Positions 1-7,249 of a stretch of DNA of 31,771 nt are shown one piece after another; the first letter of the stretch is position 1, and every line of letters starts with the position of its first letter. The position numbers and the translations under genes are program-made. Source of the stretch: a virus; the IMG/VR virus record IMGVR_UViG_3300005327_000017, positions 1 through 31,771 of that record. The stretch is one strand, 5' to 3'. The notes under the pieces are model-generated. The model searched no databases, was not told the DNA's origin, and worked only from the letters and a program-made list of their open reading frames with translations.

Positions 1-1404
1 GACTTTCTGGGTATGGTGACCGCCCGAGTCCTGGCATGCGGCCATGATCTCGAACGGGCGCCCGTCAGCCCGGCGCCAGATGCGCTTGAGGAATGCGTCG
101 AGCCGGTTCCACGGCTCGGGAGTCTCCATGTCACCCTCGATCACCTCGTAGGCAATCGACCACGACTCCTCGTTCGCGCCCCACCCCACGACCTCAACCT
201 CAAATCGATCGTCCTGGGTATCGATGCCGACCGTCAACACGGCTACGCCGTCGGGCACTTCCGCCGCCCAGGTCTCGCCGCGCGCGGCCAGCTTCGTCTC
301 GTTCAGCGCCTTGTCGCCGCGGTCTTCGTACGGCTCGCCCAGAACCAGGTTGATGAACGTCTGGCGCAGGAGCGGGTCGTCCTTGACGCGCAGCCACTCG
401 GCGACGAGGTTGCGCCAGGAGGCATTCGGGAACAGCGAGTAGCCGGCCCAGATATGAAAGCTCGCATGACCCTTGAACGGGCGCGCGGCGATCCAACGGC
501 CGGCCGCCACCATGTCCGGCTTGTCGTCGTCCTTGATAATGCAGCCGGTAACCTTGCAAACGTAGTAGACCGACTCCGGAATCCCGGCCCCGTTCTCGTC
601 CTTGTCCCATTTCATACCGTGAGGGGTATCCGGACCGCCCCACTCCAGCACCTGATATTCACCGCAGTGTGGGCACGGCACGTGGTAGCGCCGCTGGTCA
701 CCCTCGAGGAACGACTTTTCGATGCGTGAATCACCCTTGACCGTCGGCGTGCTGCCGATGACGATCTTTCGGTTCCAGAACGTCTCCGCGCGCTTGGCAC
801 CCAGGGCTAGCTGGTCACCTTCGGCGCCCGCGCCGCCCACCGGGTAGCCGTCGACCTCATCGAACAGGACGACGCGCGCCGTGATCCGCCGGAAGCCGCC
901 AGGGCTGTTCGCGCCCACGAACGTAATGCTCGAGCCGTTCCTCAGCACCTTCTTCAGGATGGTCTGACCACTGTCCTTGGCCTTCGCGTCGCCGGCCAGC
1001 TCGGCCAGCACCGGGGTATCGCGCAGCATCGGCACGATTTCGGTCTTGCTGTAGTCTTCCGCGTCCTCTACCCGCGGCTGAACGACAAGGATCGGTGCCG
1101 GGTCCTGGTGCAGGTAAAAGCCGACGACATGGTCGAGAATCTTGGTGTAGCCGACCCGCGCCGACTTGATGACCGACACCATCTCGACAGTCGGGTCGGT
1201 GATGGCATCCATGATGCCATTCTGATAAGGAAATGCCCTGAACCTGCCGGTCTGGGCGCTCGTCTCCTTCGACAGGACCGCATAACGGTCGGCCCACTGG
1301 CTCAGGGTCAGCTTTGGCGGTGGCTGCAGGTTCTTGAGCCGGGCTTTGCCCAGCTCTTGACGGAAGATGGACAGGCCATGCGCATATCGGCTAGCTTCCT
1401 CCAT
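1..1404 (-). CDS. terL: Phage terminase large subunit (GpA/TerL family), 3' end cut by window
   Basis: This is the ATPase-nuclease motor that packages DNA into proheads and cuts concatemers. The first 468 codons are open to the window edge. Visible motifs are a Walker-A-like segment KSARVGYTK (residues 80-88), a Walker B segment VVLFDEVD (178-185), a CPHC zinc-type pair near residue 230, and VGIDTQDDR near the nuclease acidic site. All fit the lambda GpA family (PF05876), whose members are usually 600 or more residues, so the C-terminus lies outside. The ATG at 1404 overlaps the end of terS by 14 nt, implying translational coupling. It has the high GC of its neighbours and shows no frameshift. 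Confidence 0.95.
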   Translation of the reverse strand, partial: MEEASRYAHGLSIFRQELGKARLKNLQPPPKLTLSQWADRYAVLSKETSAQTGRFRAFPYQNGIMDAITDPTVEMVSVIKSARVGYTKILDHVVGFYLHQDPAPILVVQPRVEDAEDYSKTEIVPMLRDTPVLAELAGDAKAKDSGQTILKKVLRNGSSITFVGANSPGGFRRITARVVLFDEVDGYPVGGAGAEGDQLALGAKRAETFWNRKIVIGSTPTVKGDSRIEKSFLEGDQRRYHVPCPHCGEYQVLEWGGPDTPHGMKWDKDENGAGIPESVYYVCKVTGCIIKDDDKPDMVAAGRWIAARPFKGHASFHIWAGYSLFPNASWRNLVAEWLRVKDDPLLRQTFINLVLGEPYEDRGDKALNETKLAARGETWAAEVPDGVAVLTVGIDTQDDRFEVEVVGWGANEESWSIAYEVIEGDMETPEPWNRLDAFLKRIWRRADGRPFEIMAACQDSGGHHTQKV

Positions 1405-1942
1405 CTTTGGTCAGTTCCTCGAGTGCTTCCGTGATCAGTTCCTGCAGCACGTCCTGCACCTCGGTGACGGTCTTGAGCCGATGGATGCGCGGGGCATGCT
1501 CGGCCGGGATCGACAGCAGGCGCGTGCGCACCTTGGCATACTCCTCACCGACGGCCGCCGCGACCAGGGCCGCCTCGACCACCAGGCCGGCCTCCTTGTC
1601 GTAGTTGAGCTGGGCTGCCAGGGCCAGGTAGTTTTCCTTGACGCGCCGGGCCTCTTCGATCGTCATGTTGGCGCCGGAGGCCAGCATGATCCGCGTAACG
1701 GCCTGCTCGGTCGTCTCGCCCGCGCGCGCCGCTGGTAACGCAGGTAACGTGTTACCCCCGTTACTCGAATCGTTACCTCCCTTGAGGCCCACGGCCCGAT
1801 ATTTCTGCAAACGCGCATCGGAGGGTTCGACGTCGACGCCCCCATCCGCCAGGACGATTTTTCCCTCTTGTTTCCACTGGGTGACGGTCTTCTTGCTGAC
1901 GCCGCGCAGGCGCGCATATTCGGCTTGCGAGACGATCGTCAT
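1391..1942 (-). CDS. terS: Phage terminase small subunit (Nu1-like)
   Basis: A protein of 183 residues that would recognise the packaging site and recruit the large subunit. Residues 5-28 (QAEYARLRGVSKKTVTQWKQ) form a helix-turn-helix like that of Nu1-type small terminases. The remainder is helical and charged, as expected for oligomerisation and TerL contact. The ATG at 1942 follows a GAGG ribosome site with correct spacing. The gene lies directly before and overlaps terL, which supports the call. An unusual cluster of GTTACC/GGTAAC motifs lies inside and just ahead of the gene. Confidence 0.88.
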   Translation of the reverse strand: MTIVSQAEYARLRGVSKKTVTQWKQEGKIVLADGGVDVEPSDARLQKYRAVGLKGGNDSSNGGNTLPALPAARAGETTEQAVTRIMLASGANMTIEEARRVKENYLALAAQLNYDKEAGLVVEAALVAAAVGEEYAKVRTRLLSIPAEHAPRIHRLKTVTEVQDVLQELITEALEELTKDGGS

Positions 1943-1958
1943 GCGTTACCTCGTTACC
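1734..1958. repeat. Cluster of GGTAAC/GTTACC motifs in and before terS
   Basis: GGTAACG occurs at 1734-1740 and 1743-1749. The reverse complement GTTACC occurs at 1751-1756, 1772-1777, 1945-1950 and 1953-1958. The core GTTAC/GTAAC also occurs at 1760-1764 and 1695-1699. The last two full copies are 8 nt apart and sit in the ribosome-binding region of terS. Packaging phages often carry terminase-binding repeats here, so this may be a cosB/pac-type site. That is inference from position and repetition only. Confidence 0.4.
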
Positions 1959-2049
1959 CAAATTTGAAATTTTTTTAGCTAGCGACAACCCGGGGCGCGC
2001 AATGCCCTCGGGACAGGAATCCCCGGGAAGGACCCGTCGGCCATCCGCG
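1943..2049. other. Intergenic region before terS with inverted repeat (candidate cos region)
   Basis: This 107-nt non-coding gap between the last adhesin-region gene and terS contains CCCGGGG at 1989-1995 and its complement CCCCGGG at 2021-2027, next to an A/T-rich tract at 1960-1978. No U-tract follows the stem on either strand, so it is not a convincing terminator. Cohesive-end sites commonly lie just ahead of terS and often contain GC-rich dyads. I cannot identify a cut site. Confidence 0.25.
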
Positions 2050-2718
2050 CTATCGCGCCGTGCGCAGGGCAGCCGCCAGCGCGTCCTCGAAATCGCCCTG
2101 CAGATGCGCGTCGATCACCTTCCGGGCGGTTCTGCCGAACTCCAGACGCTTGTTCACGGGCAGCGCATCGCCGAAACGAATCAACAACTTGAGCGTCGCA
2201 GTCGGGCCCTGGTTCAATCCGCGGAGCCGACGGCCATTCGCCGCCACCAGCTTCCGGCCAGGCGCTGTCACCCGTTGCCACACGCCGTTGACCGGGCCGG
2301 CCTTGGTCTTGACGATACCGATGAAGATGTCCGGCCGCGCCTTCAGCTTCGCGAGCGTCGCACGTGGCAGCTGCCCATACTGGTTGAGCTTGATGTCCTT
2401 CGGGTTCAGCAGCGCGCGACTGTTCAGGAAGTGCTTGCCGCCCTCCTCGTACGGTTGCAGGTACTTCGCCGCGATGTCCTTCACGAATACCGCCGCCGTC
2501 AGATTGGCCTTGTTGGCGCGGCTGATGCCGATGGAGTTCTGTGTGAATGGCGTCGGCTTCGTGAACTTGTCGCGGATGTTCTGCTGCTCGACCGGCTTTA
2601 CGCGGCCCGCGACCTTGTTCAGGGCCTGGGCCGTCGCGAACGGCATTTGCTGCCGGGCGATCCGATCCAGACTGGCGGTGATCTCCTTGATGTTCGAACT
2701 GACATCGATCTTGAGCAT
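2050..2718 (-). CDS. Phage minor tail/neck-like protein, possibly GpZ-like
   Basis: A protein of 222 residues, basic and lacking signal or membrane segments. The N-terminus (MLKIDVSSNIKEITASLD) followed by an alanine-rich helix and a conserved lysine/arginine-rich stretch resembles phage minor tail proteins of the Z / HK97-gp10 type that complete the tail end at the head-tail junction. That resemblance is remembered, not aligned. It lies 3 nt downstream of the repeat-rich adhesin gene, so they are co-transcribed, and it is the last gene before the terminase pair. Tail completion genes normally sit after the head genes, so this position is unusual. Confidence 0.5.
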   Translation of the reverse strand: MLKIDVSSNIKEITASLDRIARQQMPFATAQALNKVAGRVKPVEQQNIRDKFTKPTPFTQNSIGISRANKANLTAAVFVKDIAAKYLQPYEEGGKHFLNSRALLNPKDIKLNQYGQLPRATLAKLKARPDIFIGIVKTKAGPVNGVWQRVTAPGRKLVAANGRRLRGLNQGPTATLKLLIRFGDALPVNKRLEFGRTARKVIDAHLQGDFEDALAAALRTAR

Positions 2719-2721
2719 CCG

Positions 2722-3534
2722 CTATCCCGTCACGTACAACGAGCCGGATCCATATTCGGGAAGAATGATGGTCTGGCCGGCACTCGTTTGCACTGTGCAC
2801 GTCGGCGTGTAGATCACGCCAGGCACGTGCGCGGAGAAGAGTTCACTCACCTTTGCGCCTGAAATCGTGCAGCGATTTTGCATCATCGCGTTCGGATTCG
2901 GGTCATCGCCGCTCGATACAGCATTCGACCAACTCGCAGATATGATCGTTTCTCCTGGCGCTAGGGCCGGGCCGAAATCAATGGTGAGCACCTCTACCTC
3001 AGTCACACGCATCGGGGAAAAATTCGACTTCCATCCCGATATGTAAAGCATGCGGGGATTGATCGGAAGCGGCGGCATCGAGGCGCCAAGCACGTTGAAC
3101 GTGCCGACGAAGTCCTGCGACACCGACGACACCGACGACAGCACGTCAAACGTGCCAACAAGGTCTCTCGATACCATCCCCAACACATCAAACGCGCCGG
3201 GGAAATCATTCGTCACGCTCCCCAGCACGTCGAATGTGCCGGCAAAGTCTCTGATCACCTTCGCCAACACGTCGAATGTGCCGGGAAAATCGCTCGTCAC
3301 AACCCCGAGCACGTCGAAGGTGCCCGCGAAGTTCTGCGACACCGAGCCCAGCACGTCGAACGTACATGTAAAGTTTTGCGACACCGTCCCCAGCACATCG
3401 AAGCTGCCGACGAAGTCCTTCGTGACGCCACTCAGCACATCAAATGTACCGACCAAGTCAGCCGTAACCGTGGTCGTGCCGGCGCCTGGGCTGTCGCCGA
3501 GCGCGGTGGCGCCAAGTGCGTTGTAGCCGAACAT
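2722..3534 (-). CDS. Phage structural protein with nine 14-residue tandem repeats and a C-terminal beta domain
   Basis: A 270-residue protein in three parts. The N-terminus MFGYNALGATALGD is a short glycine/alanine motif of a kind I recall from phage virion proteins. Residues 26-151 are nine tandem repeats of about 14 residues with pattern [DN]-[FL]-x-G-[TSA]-F-[DN]-V-L-[GS]-x-V-[ST]-x; the eighth is 17 residues long. Residues from about 165 to the end, rich in beta-forming residues (VEVLTIDFGP, AGETIISASW, GSGSLYVTG), look like an Ig-like phage domain. The alternating pattern suggests a fibrous beta structure, so a fibre or decoration protein exposed on the virion is likely. It is in the late operon, 9 nt after the beta-propeller gene. 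Confidence 0.6.
   Translation of the reverse strand: MFGYNALGATALGDSPGAGTTTVTADLVGTFDVLSGVTKDFVGSFDVLGTVSQNFTCTFDVLGSVSQNFAGTFDVLGVVTSDFPGTFDVLAKVIRDFAGTFDVLGSVTNDFPGAFDVLGMVSRDLVGTFDVLSSVSSVSQDFVGTFNVLGASMPPLPINPRMLYISGWKSNFSPMRVTEVEVLTIDFGPALAPGETIISASWSNAVSSGDDPNPNAMMQNRCTISGAKVSELFSAHVPGVIYTPTCTVQTSAGQTIILPEYGSGSLYVTG
3082..3459 (-). repeat. In-frame tandem 42-bp repeat array (nine units)
   Basis: Nine in-frame units of 42 bp (one of 51 bp) encode the GTFDVLG-type repeats. The units are diverged at third positions, while T/S-F-D/N-V-L is kept in every copy. This points to selection on the protein rather than very recent slippage. The 9-nt extension in the eighth unit duplicates the codons for SSV. 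Confidence 0.9.
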
Positions 3535-3543
3535 GGGACGCCT

Positions 3544-4746
3544 TTACTGGTGAATGTTGAACACCGACACCGTGTACGGGACGATGGATGACGTCGCATA
3601 CAGGTGCTTCCCATCCGGTGACGGGAAGCACCAATCCGGTCCGATACTACTTGCCGTCGTCGTGTAGTTTGGCGAGGCGCGGACCCGTGCCGGGAATTTC
3701 GCCGTCAGCTGGCCGAACGTACCTGACGCCGGGTTATTGTCCCGCGTGAACTGGTCAATCAGGCACGCATCACTGCCTGCCACGTACACGTTGGCCCCGT
3801 CCGGCGATACCTGCACGCACCATGGGCCTGAGCTCACACCGGTGTAGTTGGCAAGTTGCGTCAGCGAGCCGTCGCTCTGGTTGATGGTGTACGCGGTGAC
3901 CGCGCCCTTGTCGCAAGCGACGTACAGGTGCCGGTCGTCCGGAGAGATACACAGCCAGGCAGGCTGGCCCGTGGGCGACGCGATCGAAGCCTGCACCGAG
4001 TTGATCGACAACTGCCCGTAGGTTCCCGAGCCCGAATTGTTGTCTCGGACCAGGCAGCAGATCTGCGGTGATGTCGTGGTGAAGTTACCCACGTACAGGT
4101 ATTTGCCGGCGATGCCGCTGGAGCCGTTTTTCGTGATGGCGATGTGGATAGGGTGGTCACAACCGGTCGGCGTAATACTCGCCTGCCCAGTAAGAGTAGT
4201 CACCTTGCCGTACGTCCCGGAGCCGGAGTTGTTGTCGCGCGCGAAGCAATAGACCTTCGAGTCCGCGTTGGCAGCAGCGTAAATGTGCGCTCCGTCTGGC
4301 GAGATACAGGCCGAGCTGGCGTTGGAGCTCGACGTTCCCACCGTGATGTTAGGTGCCGCGGCGAATGAACTGAGGGCGCCGGTGGTCGAGTTCCGGTTAA
4401 ACGTCTTGATTTCACTGGTACTGCCATACACTACATGGATGTGCGCCGCGTCGGGCGACTCAACCAGGTATTGGCAGCCGTACCCAGCGCACATCGGCGC
4501 AAGGGCGTCCAGTCGCGTCAGCGCACCCGTGATCGAGTCCCTGGCGAATGCTGTTACCGCATTCGGCTGGATCGTGTTGGCCGAGTAGACGTGCTTGCCG
4601 TCAGCGGTAACGAAAACCCGGTCCGGGTGGTTGTTCGACCCGCTATAGCTGCCGCCGTCCGTCCAGCTGATCAGGGACAAGGTGCCGGGACCTGGAGGCG
4701 TCGGAACGCCCGCGTTAGCAGGAAAATTTCCTCGACGGCGTGCCAT
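3544..4746 (-). CDS. Phage-encoded beta-propeller (YVTN / lactonase-like) protein, probable adhesin
   Basis: A 400-residue protein built of about seven repeats with patterns such as ISPDGAHIYAA, SPDDRHLYVAC, SPDGANVYVAG and SPDGKHLYATS, each followed by FxRDNNSGSGTYG-type loops. This is the signature of a seven-bladed propeller of the YVTN/6-phosphogluconolactonase-like fold. There is no signal peptide, as expected for a virion protein. A catalytic lactonase role is not supported by the context; receptor or glycan binding on the virion is the better inference. The ATG at 4746 overlaps the previous stop as TAATG; a longer frame to 4872 exists but runs into the upstream gene. Confidence 0.7.
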   Translation of the reverse strand: MARRRGNFPANAGVPTPPGPGTLSLISWTDGGSYSGSNNHPDRVFVTADGKHVYSANTIQPNAVTAFARDSITGALTRLDALAPMCAGYGCQYLVESPDAAHIHVVYGSTSEIKTFNRNSTTGALSSFAAAPNITVGTSSSNASSACISPDGAHIYAAANADSKVYCFARDNNSGSGTYGKVTTLTGQASITPTGCDHPIHIAITKNGSSGIAGKYLYVGNFTTTSPQICCLVRDNNSGSGTYGQLSINSVQASIASPTGQPAWLCISPDDRHLYVACDKGAVTAYTINQSDGSLTQLANYTGVSSGPWCVQVSPDGANVYVAGSDACLIDQFTRDNNPASGTFGQLTAKFPARVRASPNYTTTASSIGPDWCFPSPDGKHLYATSSIVPYTVSVFNIHQ

Positions 4747-5396
4747 TACGCATACCCCACGCAACGCCACAGGGAATCGAGCGAGTTCCACGTGAACGAA
4801 ACGGACATCTGCGTACCGCTCGTCAGGCTGGTCGGCTTCGTGATCGACGAATCCTCGAACTTGGCGCCCCATGCGATCGTGGCATTTGCCGTCGGCTTGA
4901 AGTGGAACGTGATTTGCTCGCCATGGTTAGGCGTGCCGGTCAGGTTCGTGGTCATCGACGTGATGTTGCCGGACACCGGGTTGAGGATGACCTCGTCGTA
5001 GTTGTCCGTATTGATGGTCGGCGTCGCGCTGAATGCCAGCGTCGTCACGCGCGGCACGGCGCGCTTGTTCGTCAGCGTGACGGTGTTCTCGGAGTCGACG
5101 GCGTAAGCGGCCGGGTAGACGACCGTGACATCCTTGCTGCCCGAGGCGAAGGTGACGGCGGAGCCCGCATTGCTGCTGGAGATCAGGCCGTTGCGCGTGA
5201 GCACGCCGCCCGACAGCGTGTAGTAGCCGACCTCCCAAGCGCCCGCCGAGTCCGGCCCGACCTTGATCGGGATACGCGTCGTGCCGTCGGCGTAGGCCGA
5301 GGTGAATGCCTGGTAGTTCGCCACCGCACCACCCGGCGTGAAAGACGCCGTGCTGGTGACGCTCGTCGTCTCCTTTACGTTGTCTTTGTAGTTCAC
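4746..5396 (-). CDS. Phage tail-fibre-like / virion-associated protein
   Basis: A 216-residue protein starting at a GTG whose GTGA overlaps the stop of the preceding gene. The N-terminal part (YKDNVKETTSV, then AWEVGYYTLSGGVLTRNGLI, SSNAGSAVTFASGSKDVTV, YPA) matches a fibre/baseplate-associated domain widespread in tailed phages. The C-terminal half is beta-rich (NHGEQITFHFKP, WGAKFEDSS, SFTWNSLDSLWRCVGYA), resembling carbohydrate-binding or pectate-lyase-like tail modules. The likely role is part of the host-recognition apparatus. It is coupled by overlap to both neighbours. Confidence 0.7.
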   Translation of the reverse strand: MNYKDNVKETTSVTSTASFTPGGAVANYQAFTSAYADGTTRIPIKVGPDSAGAWEVGYYTLSGGVLTRNGLISSSNAGSAVTFASGSKDVTVVYPAAYAVDSENTVTLTNKRAVPRVTTLAFSATPTINTDNYDEVILNPVSGNITSMTTNLTGTPNHGEQITFHFKPTANATIAWGAKFEDSSITKPTSLTSGTQMSVSFTWNSLDSLWRCVGYA

Positions 5397-5875
5397 GCTG
5401 CGGTGCTCCCGGAAACGCGCACGGTGTAGCTGTCGCCAGTGATGGCCGGGCAACCAGCGCTGACGGTGCGACGCAGCCAGACGGCACGATGCTGTCCAGC
5501 CGGGATGTCACCCAACGTGATGGGGCCGGCGCCAAAGGTCACACCAGACGGCGCCGTACCTTCATCTGCGACGGTCTGCTCGGTGCCGTTCACGGCACTT
5601 GTTCCGAGACCGATATCGACAATGGTCGTGCCATCCGGCGTGTCGACCTGGATGTTGGCGGTGGCGCTGAGCAGCGTGAGCGAGGCATGGGCGTTGTGCA
5701 CGTACACGCAACGGTATTCCACATCGCCGGCCGCCGCCTCCGCCGCGCTGACGGTGTCGAACACGCCTGCCGGCGCTACGGTCGACGACTTGACGCCGCC
5801 GAGTGATGCCAGTGCAGAGGAATTGCCGGCGCCGCCAGAAAGCCGTTGGATGATGTCGGTCGATTGAATTGCCAT
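5393..5875 (-). CDS. Conserved phage virion-associated protein (unknown)
   Basis: A 160-residue, beta-rich protein with conserved-looking segments FRLSGG-like (QRLSGGAGNSS), AGDVEYRCVYVHN, GTEQTVADEGTAPSGV and GQHRAVWLRRTV. I recall this protein in phages of several proteobacteria next to tail-fibre genes, with no assigned function. Its place immediately ahead of the fibre-like gene, with a GTGA overlap, suggests a structural adaptor or minor capsid component. It has no signal peptide or membrane segment. The ATG at 5875 is preceded by only a weak AAAGAA-type ribosome site, so coupling to the upstream gene may matter. Confidence 0.55.
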   Translation of the reverse strand: MAIQSTDIIQRLSGGAGNSSALASLGGVKSSTVAPAGVFDTVSAAEAAAGDVEYRCVYVHNAHASLTLLSATANIQVDTPDGTTIVDIGLGTSAVNGTEQTVADEGTAPSGVTFGAGPITLGDIPAGQHRAVWLRRTVSAGCPAITGDSYTVRVSGSTAA

Positions 5876-5887
5876 GTCGTTCTTTCA

Positions 5888-6073
5888 TTATTCAGCGAGC
5901 CGCATAGCGATGTACGCCTGCAGTTCGGCGTCGGACTGGCCGACTATGTTTTCGGGGAAGAGTGCAATCGAGCCGGATCGGCTCATAACAACAACCACAA
6001 GCGTGCCTGGCACGGCAGCTTCAGCGCGAATGTTTGCGATCCAAACATCCGCCTCACAGCGCGCGCGGTGCAC
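5888..6073 (-). CDS. Small hypothetical late protein
   Basis: A frame of 61 codons filling the gap between two better-supported late genes. The core VPGTLVVVVMSRSGSIALFPENIVG reads as a short beta hairpin and ends in an amphipathic helix (SDAELQAYIAMRLAE). The GTG at 6073 has no clear ribosome site; it lies 2 nt after the previous stop, so re-initiation is plausible. Internal starts would shorten it. No function is recognised. Confidence 0.45.
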   Translation of the reverse strand: MHRARCEADVWIANIRAEAAVPGTLVVVVMSRSGSIALFPENIVGQSDAELQAYIAMRLAE

Positions 6074-6075
6074 GA

Positions 6076-6441
6076 TCAGTCAATCCCGCCGTGCGAGATG
6101 CCGTAGAACTTCGCGATCTCATCTGGCTCATACACGCGCCTGGCGCACGGTGGCAGCCTCGATGTTCGCTCCATGTGATCCCTATGCGCGCGGGCGACAC
6201 GTTCACGCATCCAGCCATCAAAGTCGAAAGGCTCAGGAAGGCTGCGTGCCAGCTCCACGAACGTCATGCCAGCGGTGCCACATCCCTTCGCACGCAGGAT
6301 CGCTTTTGCCTCCTCGCAGTCGACGAGGTGCGCGGCGATCGTGTTCAGCCGCTCAATGTCCGCGACCTTGCATTCGTTCGCCTTATCACCCAGCACGGCG
6401 CGCAGGATCTCGGCGAGGTAGACGTCTGCCGGGCCTTTCAT
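6076..6441 (-). CDS. Hypothetical late-operon protein
   Basis: A 121-residue, mostly helical protein starting at 6441, where ATGA overlaps the stop of the preceding 32-residue gene. The N-terminal half (ADVYLAEILRAVLGDKANECKVADIERLNTIAAHL) is helical with paired charges, and the C-terminal part is basic (MRERVARAHRDHMERTSR), ending in YEPDEIAKFYGISHGGID. A longer frame to 6507 has no ribosome site. I do not recognise the family. It is early in the late operon. Confidence 0.6.
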   Translation of the reverse strand: MKGPADVYLAEILRAVLGDKANECKVADIERLNTIAAHLVDCEEAKAILRAKGCGTAGMTFVELARSLPEPFDFDGWMRERVARAHRDHMERTSRLPPCARRVYEPDEIAKFYGISHGGID

Positions 6442-6536
6442 GCTACGGCCCGCATGCGATCGATTACCGCGTCTTCGCGGCGCACCTGCTCCATCAGCCT
6501 CAGCCAAATCACCTCAGCCTCGAGACTCATACGCAT
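6438..6536 (-). CDS. Very small late-operon protein (32 aa)
   Basis: This is the first gene after the putative late-leader terminator. The ATG at 6536 has GAGG about 6 nt upstream; a second ATG at 6530 is possible. The product is a short charged amphipathic helix (SLEAEVIWLRLMEQVRREDAVIDRMRAVA). It ends in an ATGA overlap with the next gene, which supports translation. Function unknown. Confidence 0.5.
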   Translation of the reverse strand: MRMSLEAEVIWLRLMEQVRREDAVIDRMRAVA

Positions 6537-6550
6537 GGCGTACCTCATGA

Positions 6551-6590
6551 ATAAAAAAATGCCGCCGGCGCATTGCTGCGACAGGCGGCG
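6551..6590 (-). terminator. Intrinsic terminator ahead of the late genes
   Basis: On the minus strand, GCCGCC (6589-6584) pairs with GGCGGC (6566-6561) and is followed at once by seven U (6559-6553). It lies just upstream of the first late gene. That is where Q-dependent phages keep the terminator that the antiterminator overrides. Confidence 0.6.
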
Positions 6591-6965
6591 AAAGTCCAGG
6601 AACGAGAGCGAACCCAGAGGAGACAGGTTGCGGCGGGCACCACCCAGAGGCCTAGTCAGGGCAGACGCTGGGGCGCAGATGCGCAGAGCACCCACCACAC
6701 AAAGCCCGCAGCCATCATCCGCACACGCGGAACGTGATTGTCAGGCTTAGGCTTTGTGTGGAGGCCGGTTACAGCGTCCGGCGACGTAGCGCGCTGGGTT
6801 GCGCTCGCCTGTTCTGGCCGATGCCAGTTCAAATTCCGTGTCGTCTATGGTGCCGTCTTCTGAGTGTCGCCGGGCGGGCGCTCCGGCACTCATCGGGCAA
6901 CTGTGATCCCGTGCGCGTTTCGTCGCGCTTCTACGTGATGACCAGGCTCAAATCGGGTTAGGTCT
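6591..6965. other. Non-coding, structured region of about 375 nt (candidate late-promoter leader)
   Basis: No frame here has a credible start, ribosome site and codon use. It contains a perfect 12-bp inverted repeat (6695-6706 / 6750-6761), an 8-bp inverted repeat CCGGCGAC/GTCGCCGG (6778-6785 / 6866-6873) and a tRNA-like segment at 6780-6845 that fails as a real tRNA. Its position suggests a late promoter and leader RNA. I find no convincing -10/-35 pair for the minus strand. Confidence 0.4.
6695..6761. repeat. Perfect 12-bp inverted repeat
   Basis: CCACACAAAGCC at 6695-6706 is exactly complementary to GGCTTTGTGTGG at 6750-6761, with a 43-nt loop. The stem would form in RNA from either strand. 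No U-tract follows on either side, so it may be a binding site or a structured leader element. Confidence 0.6.
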
Positions 6966-6995
6966 TCATGGCGGCCTCACAAAAAAGGCATTGGG

Positions 6996-7039
6996 AATAA
7001 ACAAAAATGCTTGCATTGATAAACGTTTTTGTTTATTAT
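6996..7039 (+). promoter_or_regulatory. hicAB promoter and inverted-repeat operator
   Basis: The promoter has -35 TTGCAT (7011-7016), a 17-bp spacer and -10 TATTAT (7034-7039). A perfect 12-bp inverted repeat, AATAAACAAAAA (6996-7007) and TTTTTGTTTATT (7026-7037), brackets the -35 and overlaps the -10. The HTH in HicB makes autorepression at this site the likely control. Confidence 0.75.
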
Positions 7040-7069
7040 AACCACATCGACAACACGAAAGGAGGTGCG

Positions 7070-7246
7070 GTGAAACAGAGCGAGTTTGTAAGGTGGTTGA
7101 AGCAGCAGGGAGCGATAACCAAGGAAGGTAAAAGCCACTTGAAAATCTACCTGAACGGCGAACAAACCATCCTACCGAGACACCCAAGCAAGGAGTTGAA
7201 ACAGCCCCTTGTCGAGGGAGTGAAAAAGAAACTGAAACTCAAGTGA
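7070..7246 (+). CDS. hicA: HicA-type toxin (mRNA interferase)
   Basis: A 58-residue protein with the double-stranded-RNA-binding-like HicA fold: SEFVRWLKQQG, then GKSHLKIYLNG with the conserved catalytic His (residue 23), then LPRHPSKELKQPLVEGVKKKL. HicA toxins cleave mRNA and arrest translation. The GTG at 7070 follows a very strong AAAGGAGG site with short spacing; a longer frame from 7007 would start inside the promoter and is rejected. It is followed by its antitoxin, on the strand opposite to the surrounding phage genes. It is AT-richer than the late genes. Confidence 0.88.
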   Translation: MKQSEFVRWLKQQGAITKEGKSHLKIYLNGEQTILPRHPSKELKQPLVEGVKKKLKLK

Positions 7247-7249
7247 GGC

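Noticed and set aside
3082-3459. CRISPR-like repeat array
   Set aside because: The repeats are contiguous 42-bp in-frame units with no unique spacers, and they encode a regular protein repeat.
3544-4746. Metabolic 6-phosphogluconolactonase
   Set aside because: The fold is similar, but the location in an overlapping late phage operon makes a structural or adhesin role more likely.
4747-4872. Longer start for the beta-propeller gene
   Set aside because: The extension lies wholly inside the fibre-like gene; the TAATG overlap at 4746 is the better start.
6780-6845. Possible tRNA on the + strand
   Set aside because: Acceptor and D-arm pairing look plausible, but the anticodon stem has a mismatch or bulge, the T-stem does not pair, no variable loop is present and the length is only 66 nt. 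Kept only as a tRNA-like remnant.
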